NCBI RefSeq assembly: GCF_000956595.1
Contig: NZ_JYOO01000007.1
Location: 1 to 64,000, forward strand
Length of the DNA: 64,000 nt
Source of the DNA: Priestia aryabhattai B8W22
GTDB lineage: Bacteria > Bacillota > Bacilli > Bacillales > Bacillaceae_H
Direction: 5' to 3'
Below, piece after piece: positions 1 through 9,252 of the stretch. Every line of letters starts with the position of its first letter. Positions within the stretch are counted from its first letter, which is position 1. Below the pieces are notes generated by a model. That model worked only from the letters and a program-made list of their open reading frames with translations. It was not told the origin of the DNA and did not search any database. The translations under genes and the position numbers were made by a program.

Positions 1-24
1 CCGCCGCTCTTAAGCGACTTTACT

Positions 25-53
25 ATCATAACAAGTTGCAACCTAGTTGTCAA
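25..53 (-). promoter_or_regulatory. rRNA-type promoter P2, leftward
   Basis: Read on the minus strand there is a perfect -35 TTGACA (48-53), a 17-base spacer and -10 TATGAT (25-30), followed by AGTAAAG. Bacillus rrn P2 promoters have the same arrangement and a similar start region. The downstream sequence runs off the left edge, so the rRNA operon itself is inferred and not seen. Confidence 0.75.
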
Positions 54-118
54 CAAGTTTTTTTATTTATTTATCACTTCGATGTTTGCTTCAGCAGTTC
101 ATCTTAGCGACATTTAAT

Positions 119-147
119 AATATACCATGCCTTCTTTTATTGTGCAA
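119..147 (-). promoter_or_regulatory. rRNA-type promoter P1, leftward
   Basis: On the minus strand: -35 TTGCAC (142-147), a 17-base spacer and -10 TATATT (119-124). It lies about 95 bases upstream of the P2-like promoter, the usual spacing of tandem Bacillus rrn promoters. A/T-rich tracts upstream (150-185) could serve as an UP element. Confidence 0.65.
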
Positions 148-278
148 TAGTTTTTCTATATATTTTTAAAAACTATTTTCTTGTACACGAAACGTTAGCC
201 AATTAATAGATACTAGCATATCTAGATACAAACTAGCATAATGTCTATTAAATCATTATCCGCCAAGGAGGCGTTCAC

Positions 279-473
279 TTGGATACCTTAATTGCAGCTG
301 CACTCTATTTGTCCTTTTGTATGTCTATTCTCTTAATTTCACTTGCTTATTGGGAATCAATTCAAATGTCTAATAAAGAAGGCAAAGTCAACGGCCTTTC
401 ATTTATTTCACTTTCAACATTCAGCATGATTTTTTGTTTGTTTACTTCATATTTTTATACCATTCTTTATTAA
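279..473 (+). CDS. small hypothetical membrane protein
   Basis: This 64-residue protein starts at TTG (279), placed by a strong AAGGAGG site at 265-271. Two hydrophobic stretches (about residues 4-24 and 41-63) flank a short polar loop (WESIQMSNKEGKVNG), so a two-span membrane hairpin is likely. I do not recognise the family. It stands alone between the rRNA promoters, which read away from it, and the acyl-CoA synthetase gene 240 bases downstream. No function can be given. The good ribosome site and membrane-like composition argue that it is a real gene. Confidence 0.6.
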   Translation: MDTLIAAALYLSFCMSILLISLAYWESIQMSNKEGKVNGLSFISLSTFSMIFCLFTSYFYTILY

Positions 474-716
474 CATGATGTTACGTTGTCTTCTTATAAT
501 AAGGAGACATTTCTTTATTTTATTACAATATTCGCATTCGGTATACTTACTTATTGAAATCAATACGATAAATTTAGTTCCCCCCTTCTTCATACGTGCG
601 GTGGACAGTGAAGGAATTTGTCGAATGATTTTTTGGAACACTTTCTTTAAATTTGATAAACTACTTTTAGAAAACGCTTTCATATATACTTTAACATTAT
701 TCAAGGAGGAAACCAA

Positions 717-2303
717 ATGAAACCATTGCTTGAATTAACGGTTGGAGAACTTTTAAAAGAAAGTACAAAAAAGTTTGGGCATCAAGAAGCGGTTATCTAC
801 TCTGAACAAAATATTCGCTATACGTACGCAGAGTTTTATCAAGAAACCTCTCGAGTTGCAAAGGCACTTCTAGCCACCGGTCTCAAAAAAGGCGATCATA
901 TCGCTATCTGGGCTACCAATGTGCCAGAATGGTTACTTCTGCAATTCGCAGCCGCTAGAATAGGCGCTGTTTTGGTTACCCTTAATACAAGCTACCAGTC
1001 CTCTGAATTAGAGTATGTATTGAGTCATTCTGATACAGCAGCGCTATTTTTCATTGATGAATTTAAAAGCACTTCTTATACGTCTATTATCACCAACATT
1101 GAACATAATCTTCCCAAACTAAAACATCTTATAAACTTAAGTGGATCAAGCGAACATACTTCTTGGAACGAGTTCTTAATGAGTAGCTCAATGGTATCGG
1201 ATGAGATTCTCGATAAGTATGAGCAATCCTTACATATCCATGAAGTTATCAATATGCAATATACTTCCGGAACAACAGGTTTTCCAAAAGGAGTTATGCT
1301 AAGTCACCATAATATAGTAAACAACGGCTTTTTAGTTGCTCAGTCTATGAAACTGACTAACGAAGACCGCTTATGCATCCCAGTTCCTTTCTTTCATTGT
1401 TTTGGATGTGTGCTGGGCGTTCTAGCATGCATATCCGTAGGTGCTACTATGCTACCGATTATTGAATTTCAGCCTTCCTCTGTTTTACGCACCGTAGAGA
1501 AAGAAAAATGTACAGCTCTTCACGGTGTACCAACTATGTTTATTGCGGAATTAAATGCACTTGAGTTTAATCAATATGATTTATCTACTCTTCGCACAGG
1601 AATCATGGCTGGTTCTAATTGTCCAGCAGAAGTAATGAAGCGAGTTATACATGACATGGGTATCAACGAAATTACCATCGCCTATGGTCAAACCGAAACA
1701 TCTCCCGTAATCACCCAAACAACTCCAACTGATTCGATCGAGCGGCGAGTACAAACGGTTGGCAAAGTGCATGATCATGTACAGATTCAAATTATTAATC
1801 CAGTTACAGGTAAACAAGCTTCTTTCGGAGAACAAGGAGAACTTTGTGCAAAAGGATATTTAACAATGAAAGGATATTACAAAATGCCGGAAGAAACAGA
1901 AAAAACAATTGTAGAAGGCTGGCTACATACAGGTGATTTAGCTACCATCGATAAAGATGGCTATGTAAAAATTACAGGACGCCTAAAAGATATGATTATT
2001 AGAGGCGGAGAAAATATTTACCCAAGAGAAATTGAAGAGTTTTTATATAGAATACCCGAGGTAGAAGATGTGCAAATTGTCGGTATTCCTGATCCAAAGT
2101 ATGGAGAACGAGTTGCTGCATGCATTAAACTCAAGCAACATTCTTTTCTTACCGCTCAAGAAATCAAAGACTTTTGCAAAGGTAAGCTTGCTCATTTCAA
2201 AATTCCCGAATATATTTATTTTATAGACGACTTTCCCATGACGGCATCCGGCAAGATTCAAAAATATAAATTAAAAGAAAAGATCGTAGCGCTTTATAAA
2301 TAA
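717..2303 (+). CDS. acyl-CoA synthetase (AMP-binding family, YngI-like)
   Basis: This is a 528-residue ANL-superfamily ligase. It would activate a carboxylic acid, probably a fatty acid, as an acyl-adenylate and then form the CoA thioester in the cytoplasm. Core motifs are visible: the P-loop TSGTTGFPKG (183-192), YGQTETS (323-329), TGD (405-407), the hinge GRLKDMI (421-427) and the C-terminal PMTASGK with catalytic Lys513. The length is normal for the family and the sequence resembles B. subtilis YngI, but the chain-length preference cannot be read from sequence. AAGGAGG lies 8 bases before the ATG. It is not in the leucine/yng operon context seen in B. subtilis; the next gene is mgtC-like, 120 bases on. 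Confidence 0.88.
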   Translation: MKPLLELTVGELLKESTKKFGHQEAVIYSEQNIRYTYAEFYQETSRVAKALLATGLKKGDHIAIWATNVPEWLLLQFAAARIGAVLVTLNTSYQSSELEYVLSHSDTAALFFIDEFKSTSYTSIITNIEHNLPKLKHLINLSGSSEHTSWNEFLMSSSMVSDEILDKYEQSLHIHEVINMQYTSGTTGFPKGVMLSHHNIVNNGFLVAQSMKLTNEDRLCIPVPFFHCFGCVLGVLACISVGATMLPIIEFQPSSVLRTVEKEKCTALHGVPTMFIAELNALEFNQYDLSTLRTGIMAGSNCPAEVMKRVIHDMGINEITIAYGQTETSPVITQTTPTDSIERRVQTVGKVHDHVQIQIINPVTGKQASFGEQGELCAKGYLTMKGYYKMPEETEKTIVEGWLHTGDLATIDKDGYVKITGRLKDMIIRGGENIYPREIEEFLYRIPEVEDVQIVGIPDPKYGERVAACIKLKQHSFLTAQEIKDFCKGKLAHFKIPEYIYFIDDFPMTASGKIQKYKLKEKIVALYK

Positions 2304-2359
2304 TCAGATTTTTTTGAATTTCACCTGTCATTATGAAGAAAAGTTTACTATACTGATAC

Positions 2360-2389
2360 ATATCTGTTTTTCTTCTTTCATACAGATAT
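2360..2389 (+). repeat. inverted repeat in the leader of the MgtC-family gene
   Basis: ATATCTGT (2360-2367) and ACAGATAT (2382-2389) form a perfect 8-base inverted repeat with a 14-base loop, ending 33 bases before the mgtC-like start. No U-tract follows, so it is not a terminator. It could be an operator or a leader hairpin. Confidence 0.4.
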
Positions 2390-2422
2390 AAACAACAATG
2401 TCTATTGAAATAGGTGAAAATA

Positions 2423-3100
2423 ATGGAAAATGAAATGTTGCTTAAATTAGGTATTTCTGCTGTACTTGGCCTTATTATTGGAATTGAAAGGGAACTAAAA
2501 CGAAAGCCTGTTGGTTTAAAAACATCTCTCGTAATTTCCATTATTAGCTGCTTACTCACGATTGTTTCGATTGAGTCTTCTCAAATTTTTAATAAAGGTG
2601 ACCATATCACAATGGACCCGCTTCGTCTGGCTGCTCAAATTGTTTCTGGAATTGGTTTTTTAGGAGCGGGTGTTATTTTACGAAAAGAAAATGACAGCAT
2701 CTCCGGGCTTACAACAGCGGCTATTATCTGGGGAGCAGCAGGTATAGGCATTGCGGTAGGTGCAGGGTTTTATCCTGAAGCTATTACCGGAGTTGTACTG
2801 CTCATCATCAGCGTTGAACTTCTTCCTTTCCTTATTACTATTCTAGGGCCTAGGCAACTGCGCGAGAAAGAGCTTATTCTTCAACTCAAGCTGGCTGATA
2901 AGCACAATATTTTTGATACAACTAACAGCATTAGAGAAAAGAATATTACGATAAAAAATATTCGAATCAAAGATTTAGACACCAATGAATTATATATACG
3001 TATGAAAGTGTCAGTTAATAATCAGCGTCCTACTACAGAAGTGTATTACGAGATTCAAAAAATCAGCGGTATTCGTAGCATTGAAGTTGAAAATGTATAA
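2423..3100 (+). CDS. MgtC/SapB family membrane protein
   Basis: A 225-residue protein with the MgtC signature: GLIIGIERELKRKPVGLKTS (about 16-35), then DPLRLAAQIVSGIGFLGAG (65-83) and further hydrophobic spans to about 141. A soluble C-terminal domain (about 145-225) has an ACT-like character. MgtC proteins are linked to Mg2+ limitation and to inhibition of the F-type ATPase in other bacteria; a transport role is unproven. I chose ATG 2423 over the in-frame GTG at 2414 because AGGTGA (2412-2417) is then correctly spaced. A leader inverted repeat and a strong terminator bracket the gene, so it is probably monocistronic. Confidence 0.85.
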   Translation: MENEMLLKLGISAVLGLIIGIERELKRKPVGLKTSLVISIISCLLTIVSIESSQIFNKGDHITMDPLRLAAQIVSGIGFLGAGVILRKENDSISGLTTAAIIWGAAGIGIAVGAGFYPEAITGVVLLIISVELLPFLITILGPRQLREKELILQLKLADKHNIFDTTNSIREKNITIKNIRIKDLDTNELYIRMKVSVNNQRPTTEVYYEIQKISGIRSIEVENV

Positions 3101-3102
3101 AT

Positions 3103-3128
3103 AAAAAACGGCCAATTGGCCGTTTTTT
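3103..3128. terminator. bidirectional intrinsic terminator
   Basis: The palindrome ACGGCCAATTGGCCGT is flanked by an A-tract and a T-tract. It separates the convergent mgtC-like and sirC genes and can serve both. Confidence 0.85.
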
Positions 3129-3736
3129 TATTTATATTTTTCAATCTGTTGTAAAAATTCCCTCTGTTTTACTAGAGACAGCCGGTATTGATCATCGATA
3201 ATTTCTGTTAATAACTCATGTTTACGGCTCTTTGATACATTCAATCTGTGGATAAGAACTCTGCATTCATACAAAAACTGTGTATACTGTGTGTAACTCT
3301 CATCATAAGTTGAAGATAATTCTTCTTTAATTCGTTTTGTCAACAAAGGACTAGCGCCATCTGTGGATATTGCTAGCGATAATCTCCCTCTAGAAAACTG
3401 TGCAGGAATTTGAATATTTCCATCAGAAAAACTGCTGGCCATATTAACCAACTGATCATTTTTAATATGCTGTTTAACAAACTTATTCACAGCTTTATCA
3501 TTTGTAGCTACAACAATAAAAAAAACATTAAGTAAGTCTTCTTCTCCTAGTTTTTTTCTTTTTACACGGAGCTGATTTTTAGCTTCCCACTCACTTATTT
3601 CGGCTGAAACAGTTGGAGCAACCACTGTAATGGCTGCTCCTTCTTGTAAAAAACCTTTAATTCTACGAGTTGCGATTGTTCCGCCTCCAACTACTAAGAC
3701 CGAACGATCCTTTAAATCAAGCATAACGGTATACAT
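3128..3736 (-). CDS. sirC: precorrin-2 dehydrogenase
   Basis: This 202-residue NAD-dependent enzyme oxidises precorrin-2 to sirohydrochlorin, the middle step of siroheme synthesis. An N-terminal Rossmann fold carries VVGGGTIATRR (15-25). Asp105 (SFSDGN) and Ser124 (AISTDGASP) match functionally important positions reported for the Met8p/SirC family. It is single-domain and lacks the methyltransferase of CysG, as expected where SirA and SirB are separate proteins. It is the last gene of the cysH operon; its start overlaps the end of sirB by 20 bases, implying translational coupling. B. subtilis calls it YlnF. Confidence 0.93.
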   Translation of the reverse strand: MYTVMLDLKDRSVLVVGGGTIATRRIKGFLQEGAAITVVAPTVSAEISEWEAKNQLRVKRKKLGEEDLLNVFFIVVATNDKAVNKFVKQHIKNDQLVNMASSFSDGNIQIPAQFSRGRLSLAISTDGASPLLTKRIKEELSSTYDESYTQYTQFLYECRVLIHRLNVSKSRKHELLTEIIDDQYRLSLVKQREFLQQIEKYK

Positions 3737-4484
3737 CGTATTGATTTCCTTTGCTCGATAATAACGTTTTTACTTGATGACTTAAAATGTGTGCAAGTCC
3801 ATCATGATAACCTAGGTAGTTGGCTAAGATAAACTGCTGGTCATCTGTTGATAACTGCTCCAATTCTTCCTTAATTTCGTTCATTAAAATACCGGTAAAC
3901 AAAAGGTAAGGAAGAACGAATACTTGCTTATACGAAGTTTGTTTAGCAAGGTGCAGGCCTTCTTTTAAATTAGGAGCAGCGGCAGCTAAATAGCATGTGC
4001 TCACTTCTTTAAAAGCTCCTTTACCTTTTAGCAGTTGAGCTATTTCGTTAAAATCTTTTTTTACAGCAGGATCACTGCTTCCTCTGCCGACCAGCAATAC
4101 CATCGAATCTTCATGCTTATCCACGTTGGTTTCATTGATTCTCTCTACTAAGATATCAACAATTCGTTCGTCTACGCCGAACGGTTCTCCGTACAGCACT
4201 TCTACCTGTGGATAGCGTTCATATACTTTGTGTATTTCTTCAGGTATATCATGCTTTGCATGCGCAGCTGTTAATAACAGCAGCGGCACAATTGCAATAC
4301 GAGTAGCACCTTGTTCAATACACGCTTCAAATCCTTGTTCAATAGTAGGGTAAGCTAGTTCTAGGAAACAAACTTCTTGAATCGGTACATCTAGATTTTT
4401 TTTACACCTTTCAATAAAAGCAACTGCCTGATCAGCGCCTTCTTTTACGCGGCTGCCATGGCAAACATATAAAACTGCATCCAT
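3717..4484 (-). CDS. sirB: sirohydrochlorin ferrochelatase
   Basis: This 255-residue CbiX/SirB family chelatase inserts Fe2+ into sirohydrochlorin to give siroheme, the cofactor of sulfite reductase. The N-terminal half begins LYVCHGSRVKEG, with the metal-handling His of the family's HGS motif. The second half repeats the fold around LVGRGSSDP, typical of the two-repeat form. The open frame extends 21 codons upstream, but ATG 4484 has AAAGAGGTT 6 bases ahead and gives the expected N-terminus. It lies 13 bases after sirA and overlaps sirC. Confidence 0.92.
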   Translation of the reverse strand: MDAVLYVCHGSRVKEGADQAVAFIERCKKNLDVPIQEVCFLELAYPTIEQGFEACIEQGATRIAIVPLLLLTAAHAKHDIPEEIHKVYERYPQVEVLYGEPFGVDERIVDILVERINETNVDKHEDSMVLLVGRGSSDPAVKKDFNEIAQLLKGKGAFKEVSTCYLAAAAPNLKEGLHLAKQTSYKQVFVLPYLLFTGILMNEIKEELEQLSTDDQQFILANYLGYHDGLAHILSHQVKTLLSSKGNQYDVYRYA

Positions 4485-4497
4485 ATAATCAACCTCT

Positions 4498-5277
4498 TTA
4501 GTAAGCTTCTTGTGCATACGAATAGTAATGCTGTCCATTCTTCTCAAACCAATTCAACCGATCATGAAAATTCACAACTTCACCAACGATAATCATACTG
4601 GGATTTTCAATTTGTTCTTCTTTAACAATATCAACAATTGTACCAAGAGTTCCAGTTACAGTGCGCTGGTCCTCACATGTGCCCCAGTGAATCAATGCAA
4701 TTGGCGTAGCTGAGGTTTTTCCATGTTTCATTAACTGTTGACAAATGTACGGTAAGTTCCTCACTCCCATATAAATGGCAAGAGTATCTACACCTTTGGC
4801 TAGGCTGTCCCATTTGATTGCATCATGCTCGCTGTCTTTACGGTGTCCTGCTACAAAAGCAAAGCTTGCGCTGTATTCCCGGTGAGTGACAGGGATTCCT
4901 GCATAAGCAGCGGCTGCGATACCTGATGTAATTCCTGGAACAATTTCAAATGAAATGCCCTGTTGCACGAGAGCTTCTGCTTCTTCCCCTCCGCGTCCGA
5001 AAACAAATGGATCCCCGCCTTTTAAGCGCGTTACAATTTTTCCCTTTTTAGCGAATTTCACTAAAAAGTTATTGATTGTTTCTTGCTTGAGGGTATGGTA
5101 GTTTGGAAGCTTTCCGCAGTAAATAATATCAGCATCACTTTTAGCATACTCCAGCAGGTTCTTATTCACTAAACGATCATATAAGATAACATCTGCTTGC
5201 TGAATTGCTTTTAACCCTTTTAATGTAATTAAATCTGGATCTCCTGGTCCTGCACCGACTAGATATACTTTCCCCAT
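4498..5277 (-). CDS. sirA: uroporphyrinogen-III C-methyltransferase
   Basis: This 259-residue SAM-dependent enzyme makes precorrin-2 from uroporphyrinogen III by methylation at C2 and C7, committing the tetrapyrrole to siroheme. The N-terminus has VYLVGAGPGDPDLITLKG; further family motifs are LKGGDPFVFGRGGEEAE, VPGITSG and YMGVRNL. The size fits a stand-alone SUMT without the CysG N-terminal domain. It is fifth in the cysH operon, after a 91-base gap from cysC that holds a hairpin, and is followed at once by sirB. Siroheme supply is thus coordinated with sulfate reduction. Confidence 0.94.
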   Translation of the reverse strand: MGKVYLVGAGPGDPDLITLKGLKAIQQADVILYDRLVNKNLLEYAKSDADIIYCGKLPNYHTLKQETINNFLVKFAKKGKIVTRLKGGDPFVFGRGGEEAEALVQQGISFEIVPGITSGIAAAAYAGIPVTHREYSASFAFVAGHRKDSEHDAIKWDSLAKGVDTLAIYMGVRNLPYICQQLMKHGKTSATPIALIHWGTCEDQRTVTGTLGTIVDIVKEEQIENPSMIIVGEVVNFHDRLNWFEKNGQHYYSYAQEAY

Positions 5278-5344
5278 GAATGCCTTTCACCCTTCCATCA
5301 TTTCCACGTCTCCGCAGCGCTCCCACATTTTAATTTGAATTAGA

Positions 5345-5365
5345 ACAGCGGACAAAGTCCGCTGT
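5345..5365 (-). repeat. intercistronic hairpin between cysC and sirA
   Basis: Perfect 9-base arms ACAGCGGAC / GTCCGCTGT with a 3-base loop lie just after the cysC stop. On the operon strand no clear U-tract follows, so it looks like a processing or mRNA-stability hairpin more than a terminator. Confidence 0.55.
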
Positions 5366-5368
5366 CAT

Positions 5369-5968
5369 TTAGATGAATTTTCGGTTAGCTAAATATTCAA
5401 TCACAGTTTGTACACATTCTTCTACAGACTGTGTGCTTGTATTAATTGTTACTTCAGGATTAGCCGGTGACTCATACGGAGAATCAATTCCTGTAAAATC
5501 ACGAATTTCTCCGCTTCTTGCTTTTTTGTAAAGGCCTTTTGGATCTCTTTTTTCACATTCTTCTAACGGACACTCCACATATACTTCCAAAAATTCATTC
5601 CCCTCTAAGATCTCACGCACTTGAGCGCGGTCTTCTTGGAATGGAGAGATAAATGCTGTTAGTACCACTTGACCGCTGTCTACGAACAGCTTAGAAACCT
5701 CACCGATACGGCGAATATTTTCTGTACGATCTTCAGCAGAAAACCCTAGATTCTTATTTAAGCCAAAACGAACATTGTCACCATCTAATACATAATTGCG
5801 AATATTTTTATCAAAAAGCGCTTTTGCCACTGCGTTTGCCACGGTAGATTTACCTGAACCCGAAAGACCCGTAAACCATAATACAAAACTGTGATGATTA
5901 TTTTGCTCGCGTCTTTCCTCTTTTGTAATTCCAGCATCATGCCACGTAATGTTTGTTGATTTGCTCAC
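5369..5968 (-). CDS. cysC: adenylylsulfate (APS) kinase
   Basis: A 199-residue kinase that phosphorylates APS to PAPS with ATP. The P-loop GLSGSGKS is at 34-41, followed by DGDNVR (about 61-66), which is typical of APS kinases; FISPFQEDR and DPKGLYKKA are further family motifs. The length is usual for the single-domain enzyme. It sits 12 bases downstream of sat, the enzyme that makes its substrate, within the cysH operon. The start has GGAGCGG a few bases ahead. Confidence 0.95.
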   Translation of the reverse strand: MSKSTNITWHDAGITKEERREQNNHHSFVLWFTGLSGSGKSTVANAVAKALFDKNIRNYVLDGDNVRFGLNKNLGFSAEDRTENIRRIGEVSKLFVDSGQVVLTAFISPFQEDRAQVREILEGNEFLEVYVECPLEECEKRDPKGLYKKARSGEIRDFTGIDSPYESPANPEVTINTSTQSVEECVQTVIEYLANRKFI

Positions 5969-5980
5969 TTCAACCGCTCC

Positions 5981-7132
5981 TTATTTTGAAGATACTTTTT
6001 GTTTTGCTAATCCTTTAATTAACACTTCAATTACTTCTTTACGGCTGAATGTGCTTGGTGGCACTTCTCCGTTACGAAGCATTTCACGTACCTTTGTTCC
6101 AGATAGAATCATATGATCTTCTTTGCTGTGAGGGCATGTTTTCGTTGATGCCATCGCTTCACACTTCTTGCAGTAGAAGCTGTGTTCAAAGAATAAAGGT
6201 GTAATTCCTAATTCATCTGCCGTAAAGTTACTGAAGATTTTTTGTGCGTCATATGTTCCATAGTAGTCGCCAACACCAGCGTGGTCACGGCCTACAATGA
6301 AATGCGTGCATCCAAAGTTTTTTCGAACCATTGCATGGAAAATAGCTTCTCTAGGTCCAGCATAGCGCATTGCAGCAGGGAAAACTGCCAAAGCTACACG
6401 ATCGCTAGGATAATAGTTCTCTAAAAGTACTTCATAACTTTCCATACGGATATCTGCTGGGATATCATCTGACTTTGTTTCTCCTACAAGTGGATTTAAA
6501 AACAGGCCGTCTACAATTTCTAATGCTGTTTTTTGAATATATTCATGCGCACGGTGAACAGGGTTACGAGTTTGGAATCCAACAACCGTTTTCCAACCGC
6601 GCTCTTCAAATGCTGCTCTTGTTTCAGTCGGATCTAGATAATATTTTTCAAAACGCGTTTTAGGCGTACGTTCTACAAGTACGATTGGACCTGCTACATA
6701 TACATTTGGGCGTTCCATCATTTTCTTCACACCAGGGTGGGCAAGTTCTGCTGTGCGGTACACATTTTCCGCTTCTTTTTCTTTATTTGGCGTATATACT
6801 TCAGAAACTTCTAGAACCCCATATGTCACACCGCTTTGAACTAGCTTTACTTTGTCGCCAATGTTTAATTCTTTAGCTTGCTCTTCTGTTACGGGAAGAG
6901 TAATAGGAATACTCCATACAGTTCCATCTGCTAGACGCATATTTTCAACAACTGATTGATAATCTTTCTCTCCTAAAAACCCTGTAATTGGGCTGTAAGC
7001 ACCAATTCCAATTAGTTCTAAATCACTTAGGGCCATGTTGTCTACTTCAATTTCTTTTGTTAGTGAAGTGTAGTCATATGTTGGTTGATATAAATTAATT
7101 AATTCTCCACCGTGTGCTTGAATTGTTGTCAT
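5981..7132 (-). CDS. sat: sulfate adenylyltransferase (ATP sulfurylase)
   Basis: This 383-residue enzyme activates sulfate with ATP to APS and pyrophosphate. It is the single-subunit Sat type, not CysD/CysN. Active-site motifs [11 protein letters not shown] and [10 protein letters not shown] are present. Four metal-type ligands ([17 protein letters not shown]) near the C-terminal part match the zinc-binding variety. [12 protein letters not shown] follows. AAGGAGGATTTT precedes the ATG. It lies between the permease gene and cysC, the normal Bacillus order. Confidence 0.95.
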   Translation of the reverse strand: MTTIQAHGGELINLYQPTYDYTSLTKEIEVDNMALSDLELIGIGAYSPITGFLGEKDYQSVVENMRLADGTVWSIPITLPVTEEQAKELNIGDKVKLVQSGVTYGVLEVSEVYTPNKEKEAENVYRTAELAHPGVKKMMERPNVYVAGPIVLVERTPKTRFEKYYLDPTETRAAFEERGWKTVVGFQTRNPVHRAHEYIQKTALEIVDGLFLNPLVGETKSDDIPADIRMESYEVLLENYYPSDRVALAVFPAAMRYAGPREAIFHAMVRKNFGCTHFIVGRDHAGVGDYYGTYDAQKIFSNFTADELGITPLFFEHSFYCKKCEAMASTKTCPHSKEDHMILSGTKVREMLRNGEVPPSTFSRKEVIEVLIKGLAKQKVSSK

Positions 7133-7184
7133 TTTGTAAAATCCTCCTTAAGTAATTAACGCAATATAATAAAAAGCACTTGAA

Positions 7185-8265
7185 TCACGCAGTCATTTTT
7201 TCTTTTTCCGACTGCAAGCTTGCTCTTTTTCTTCTAGTCGTTCTAGCTAAGCTTAGAACACCTGCTGTGGCAATGCAGCCACTAGCTAGCACCACAAATG
7301 AATATAAGTCGCTTTCAAGTACTAATTTCACAAGAACATATGAGATTACGAGTGAAAATACAGGGGATACCACCCAAACCTTTAACATTTGAATGACCAC
7401 TTCGCGCTGTTCTTTCGTAAATCCCGTTTTCGCTGCCCCTATTCCAATAATAGAAGATGTAGTGACCTGTGTAAGCGGTACTGGCAAACCAAAAAATGAA
7501 GCTGCTGTAACAAGAGAAGCACCAGTACCCGAGATAATACAACCTTCTCCTACAGAATAGCGAGTTAATTTTTTTTCCGTTTGTTTCAATAACTCGGCCT
7601 CCTAATAAAAGAGCTCCAAGCGCCACTGCCAATCCTCCTGATATGACACCCGTTGTAGCATCCATTAATCCAGCTCCTACCAGCGGACCGACAGCATTTG
7701 CCACGTTATTCATTCCAGCTGAGAAGGCTTCAAAGAATCCCGTCGCTATAACTAAAATCGTTAAAACTCTTTTCCAATTTCCCTCTGCTTCCTTTTTATA
7801 GGCTCTGCGTTTCATCACTTTTCCAATCAAAAAAGCAATGACAAATGAAACCAGCGGAACAATAATCCAAAAAGACATTACAACTAAAAGTTTTTCCACA
7901 TACAGAGATTGATAAGCTACTCCTACTCCAACAACTGAGCCAACCGTTACTTCACTTGTTGATAGAGGGATACCAATTAAATTTGCGAAAAAGAGTGACA
8001 GCGTTGCAGCAGCCAGAATGATAATAACTAATTCTACTGACAGCAATTTTTCAGGTATGATACCTGAACTGATAGTTTTTACCACCTCACCGCCTCCGAT
8101 AATGGCTCCGAGCACAATACCTACAGCACAGATGAAAAGGGCTACTCTTCGCTTTTTAATCGCACCGGAGCCGTATGAAACGCCCATAGCAGCTGCTGCA
8201 CCGCTTGCCCCAATATTCATTGCAAAAAAAAGTGCAATGATAAAGGCAACATATAAAAGCATCAT
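7185..8265 (-). pseudogene. cysP: CysP-type sulfate permease (PiT family), interrupted by a frameshift
   Basis: Two overlapping minus-strand frames together encode one PiT-family permease, the likely sulfate importer of the operon. The first frame (from 8265) runs through several membrane spans to LLGGRVIETNGKK, then loses homology. The second (ending 7185) resumes with LTRYSVGEGCIISGTG and PVPLTQVTTSS, a PiT repeat. The switch falls at a run of eight A residues (minus strand; + strand T-run about 7569-7576). With seven A residues the frames join cleanly as NGKKLTRYSVGEG, giving 359 residues, close to B. subtilis CysP (about 354). The gene may be truly broken, read by slippage on the A-run, or show a sequencing error. 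Flanking genes are intact. Confidence 0.8.
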
Positions 8266-8284
8266 TTATTCAGCTCTTTCGTAT

Positions 8285-8998
8285 TTAAGATTCGTGTAAT
8301 CCGCATTCAACTTTTTGTGTACCTGCCCATCTTCCTGAACGTAAATCGTCTACATTGTAGGCAGGTGCGGTACAGGGCTCACAGCCGATACTTGGGTATC
8401 CTTGATCATGAAGTTTGTTATATGGTAAATCATGCTTATACACATAGCGCCAAACCTCTTTCCAAGACCAATGAATTAACGGGCAGACTTTAACTTTCTT
8501 GAATTTCTCATCTTTATTAAAATAATTCGTGTTGGCACGAGATTCAGACTGCTCGCGTCTCAAACCAGAAATCCACGCATCATAAGGAGCAAGAGATTCC
8601 CTTAGCGGGATGATTTTTCGAATTTGACAGCATAGGTTAGGCTGACTCTTCCAAAGCTCATCTCCATGTTTCTCGGCTTGTTCTGCAAGCGTTAAATCCG
8701 GTTTTTTAATATGAATACGCAAATCAGGAAAGCGTTCTTTAATTGCATCAATCACTTCATATGTTTCTTTAAAATGAACGCCCGTATCTAAAAAGACAAT
8801 TTCAGCATCTTTTTTCACTTTTGAAATTAAATCAATTAACACGATCCCTTCGATCCCAAAGCTTGATGCATAAATGATTGAATCTCCGTAGGTATCATAC
8901 GCCCACTGCAATGCTGAAAGGGCTCCTTTTGTTTCATCTTCACTGTCGAACTCTGGAAATGTATCATTCCAGTTTTCGTACGTATATAAGTCTGCCAT
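8285..8998 (-). CDS. cysH: APS/PAPS reductase
   Basis: A 237-residue reductase that converts activated sulfate to sulfite using thioredoxin. The C-terminal ECGLHES (231-237) carries the nucleophilic cysteine. Cys123-Cys124 and Cys206/Cys209 form the CC...CxxC set that binds a [4Fe-4S] cluster in APS-type reductases. SGLRREQS (144-151) is the substrate-binding motif. I chose ATG 8998 over the in-frame GTG 9 bases upstream because TTGGAG is then spaced 8 bases away. It is the first gene of the operon, preceded by a 360-base leader with an S-box riboswitch and two terminators. Confidence 0.94.
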   Translation of the reverse strand: MADLYTYENWNDTFPEFDSEDETKGALSALQWAYDTYGDSIIYASSFGIEGIVLIDLISKVKKDAEIVFLDTGVHFKETYEVIDAIKERFPDLRIHIKKPDLTLAEQAEKHGDELWKSQPNLCCQIRKIIPLRESLAPYDAWISGLRREQSESRANTNYFNKDEKFKKVKVCPLIHWSWKEVWRYVYKHDLPYNKLHDQGYPSIGCEPCTAPAYNVDDLRSGRWAGTQKVECGLHES

Positions 8999-9036
8999 TT
9001 TCTTCACTCCAATTCTTAGTTATCCGCGTTATCCAA

Positions 9037-9080
9037 TAAAAAAAGACGGTTTTACCCACTAGAATTGGATAAAACCGCCT
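9037..9080 (-). terminator. second intrinsic terminator in the cysH leader
   Basis: On the minus strand AGGCGGTTTTATCC pairs with GGGTAAAACCGTCT (two G-U pairs) and a run of seven U follows. It lies about 40 bases before the cysH start and about 120 bases beyond the S-box terminator. The loop contains TCTAGTG, which can instead pair with CACTAGA just 5' of the stem, a possible antiterminator. Confidence 0.75.
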
Positions 9081-9203
9081 CTAGTGTGTCTAGTCAGCGA
9101 AACTATTTACTTCTTACTTTGCTTCGACGTGTTCAAAGATTTGTATTAAGTCGGGGGTTACAGTCACTAGTTTCCCTACTCAAATTATCGCTTGCGCTAT
9201 ATC

Positions 9204-9233
9204 AAAATAAAAAGTCTTCCGTATTGAAAGACT
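9204..9233 (-). terminator. S-box riboswitch terminator
   Basis: On the minus strand AGTCTT...AAGACT with a 9-base loop is followed by TTTTTATTTT. Its 5' arm (AGTCTTTC) can alternatively pair with GAAAGAT in the 3' P1 strand of the aptamer, the expected antiterminator switch. Confidence 0.75.
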
Positions 9234-9252
9234 GGGTAGGCAATAGATTTTC

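Noticed and set aside
475-720. 81-residue open frame before the acyl-CoA synthetase gene
   Set aside because: No ribosome site before its ATG, odd composition, and it overlaps the next gene's start.
9037-9200. T-box or another known riboswitch as the second leader element
   Set aside because: The conserved T-box sequence is absent and no other class matched by eye; left as an unassigned attenuator.
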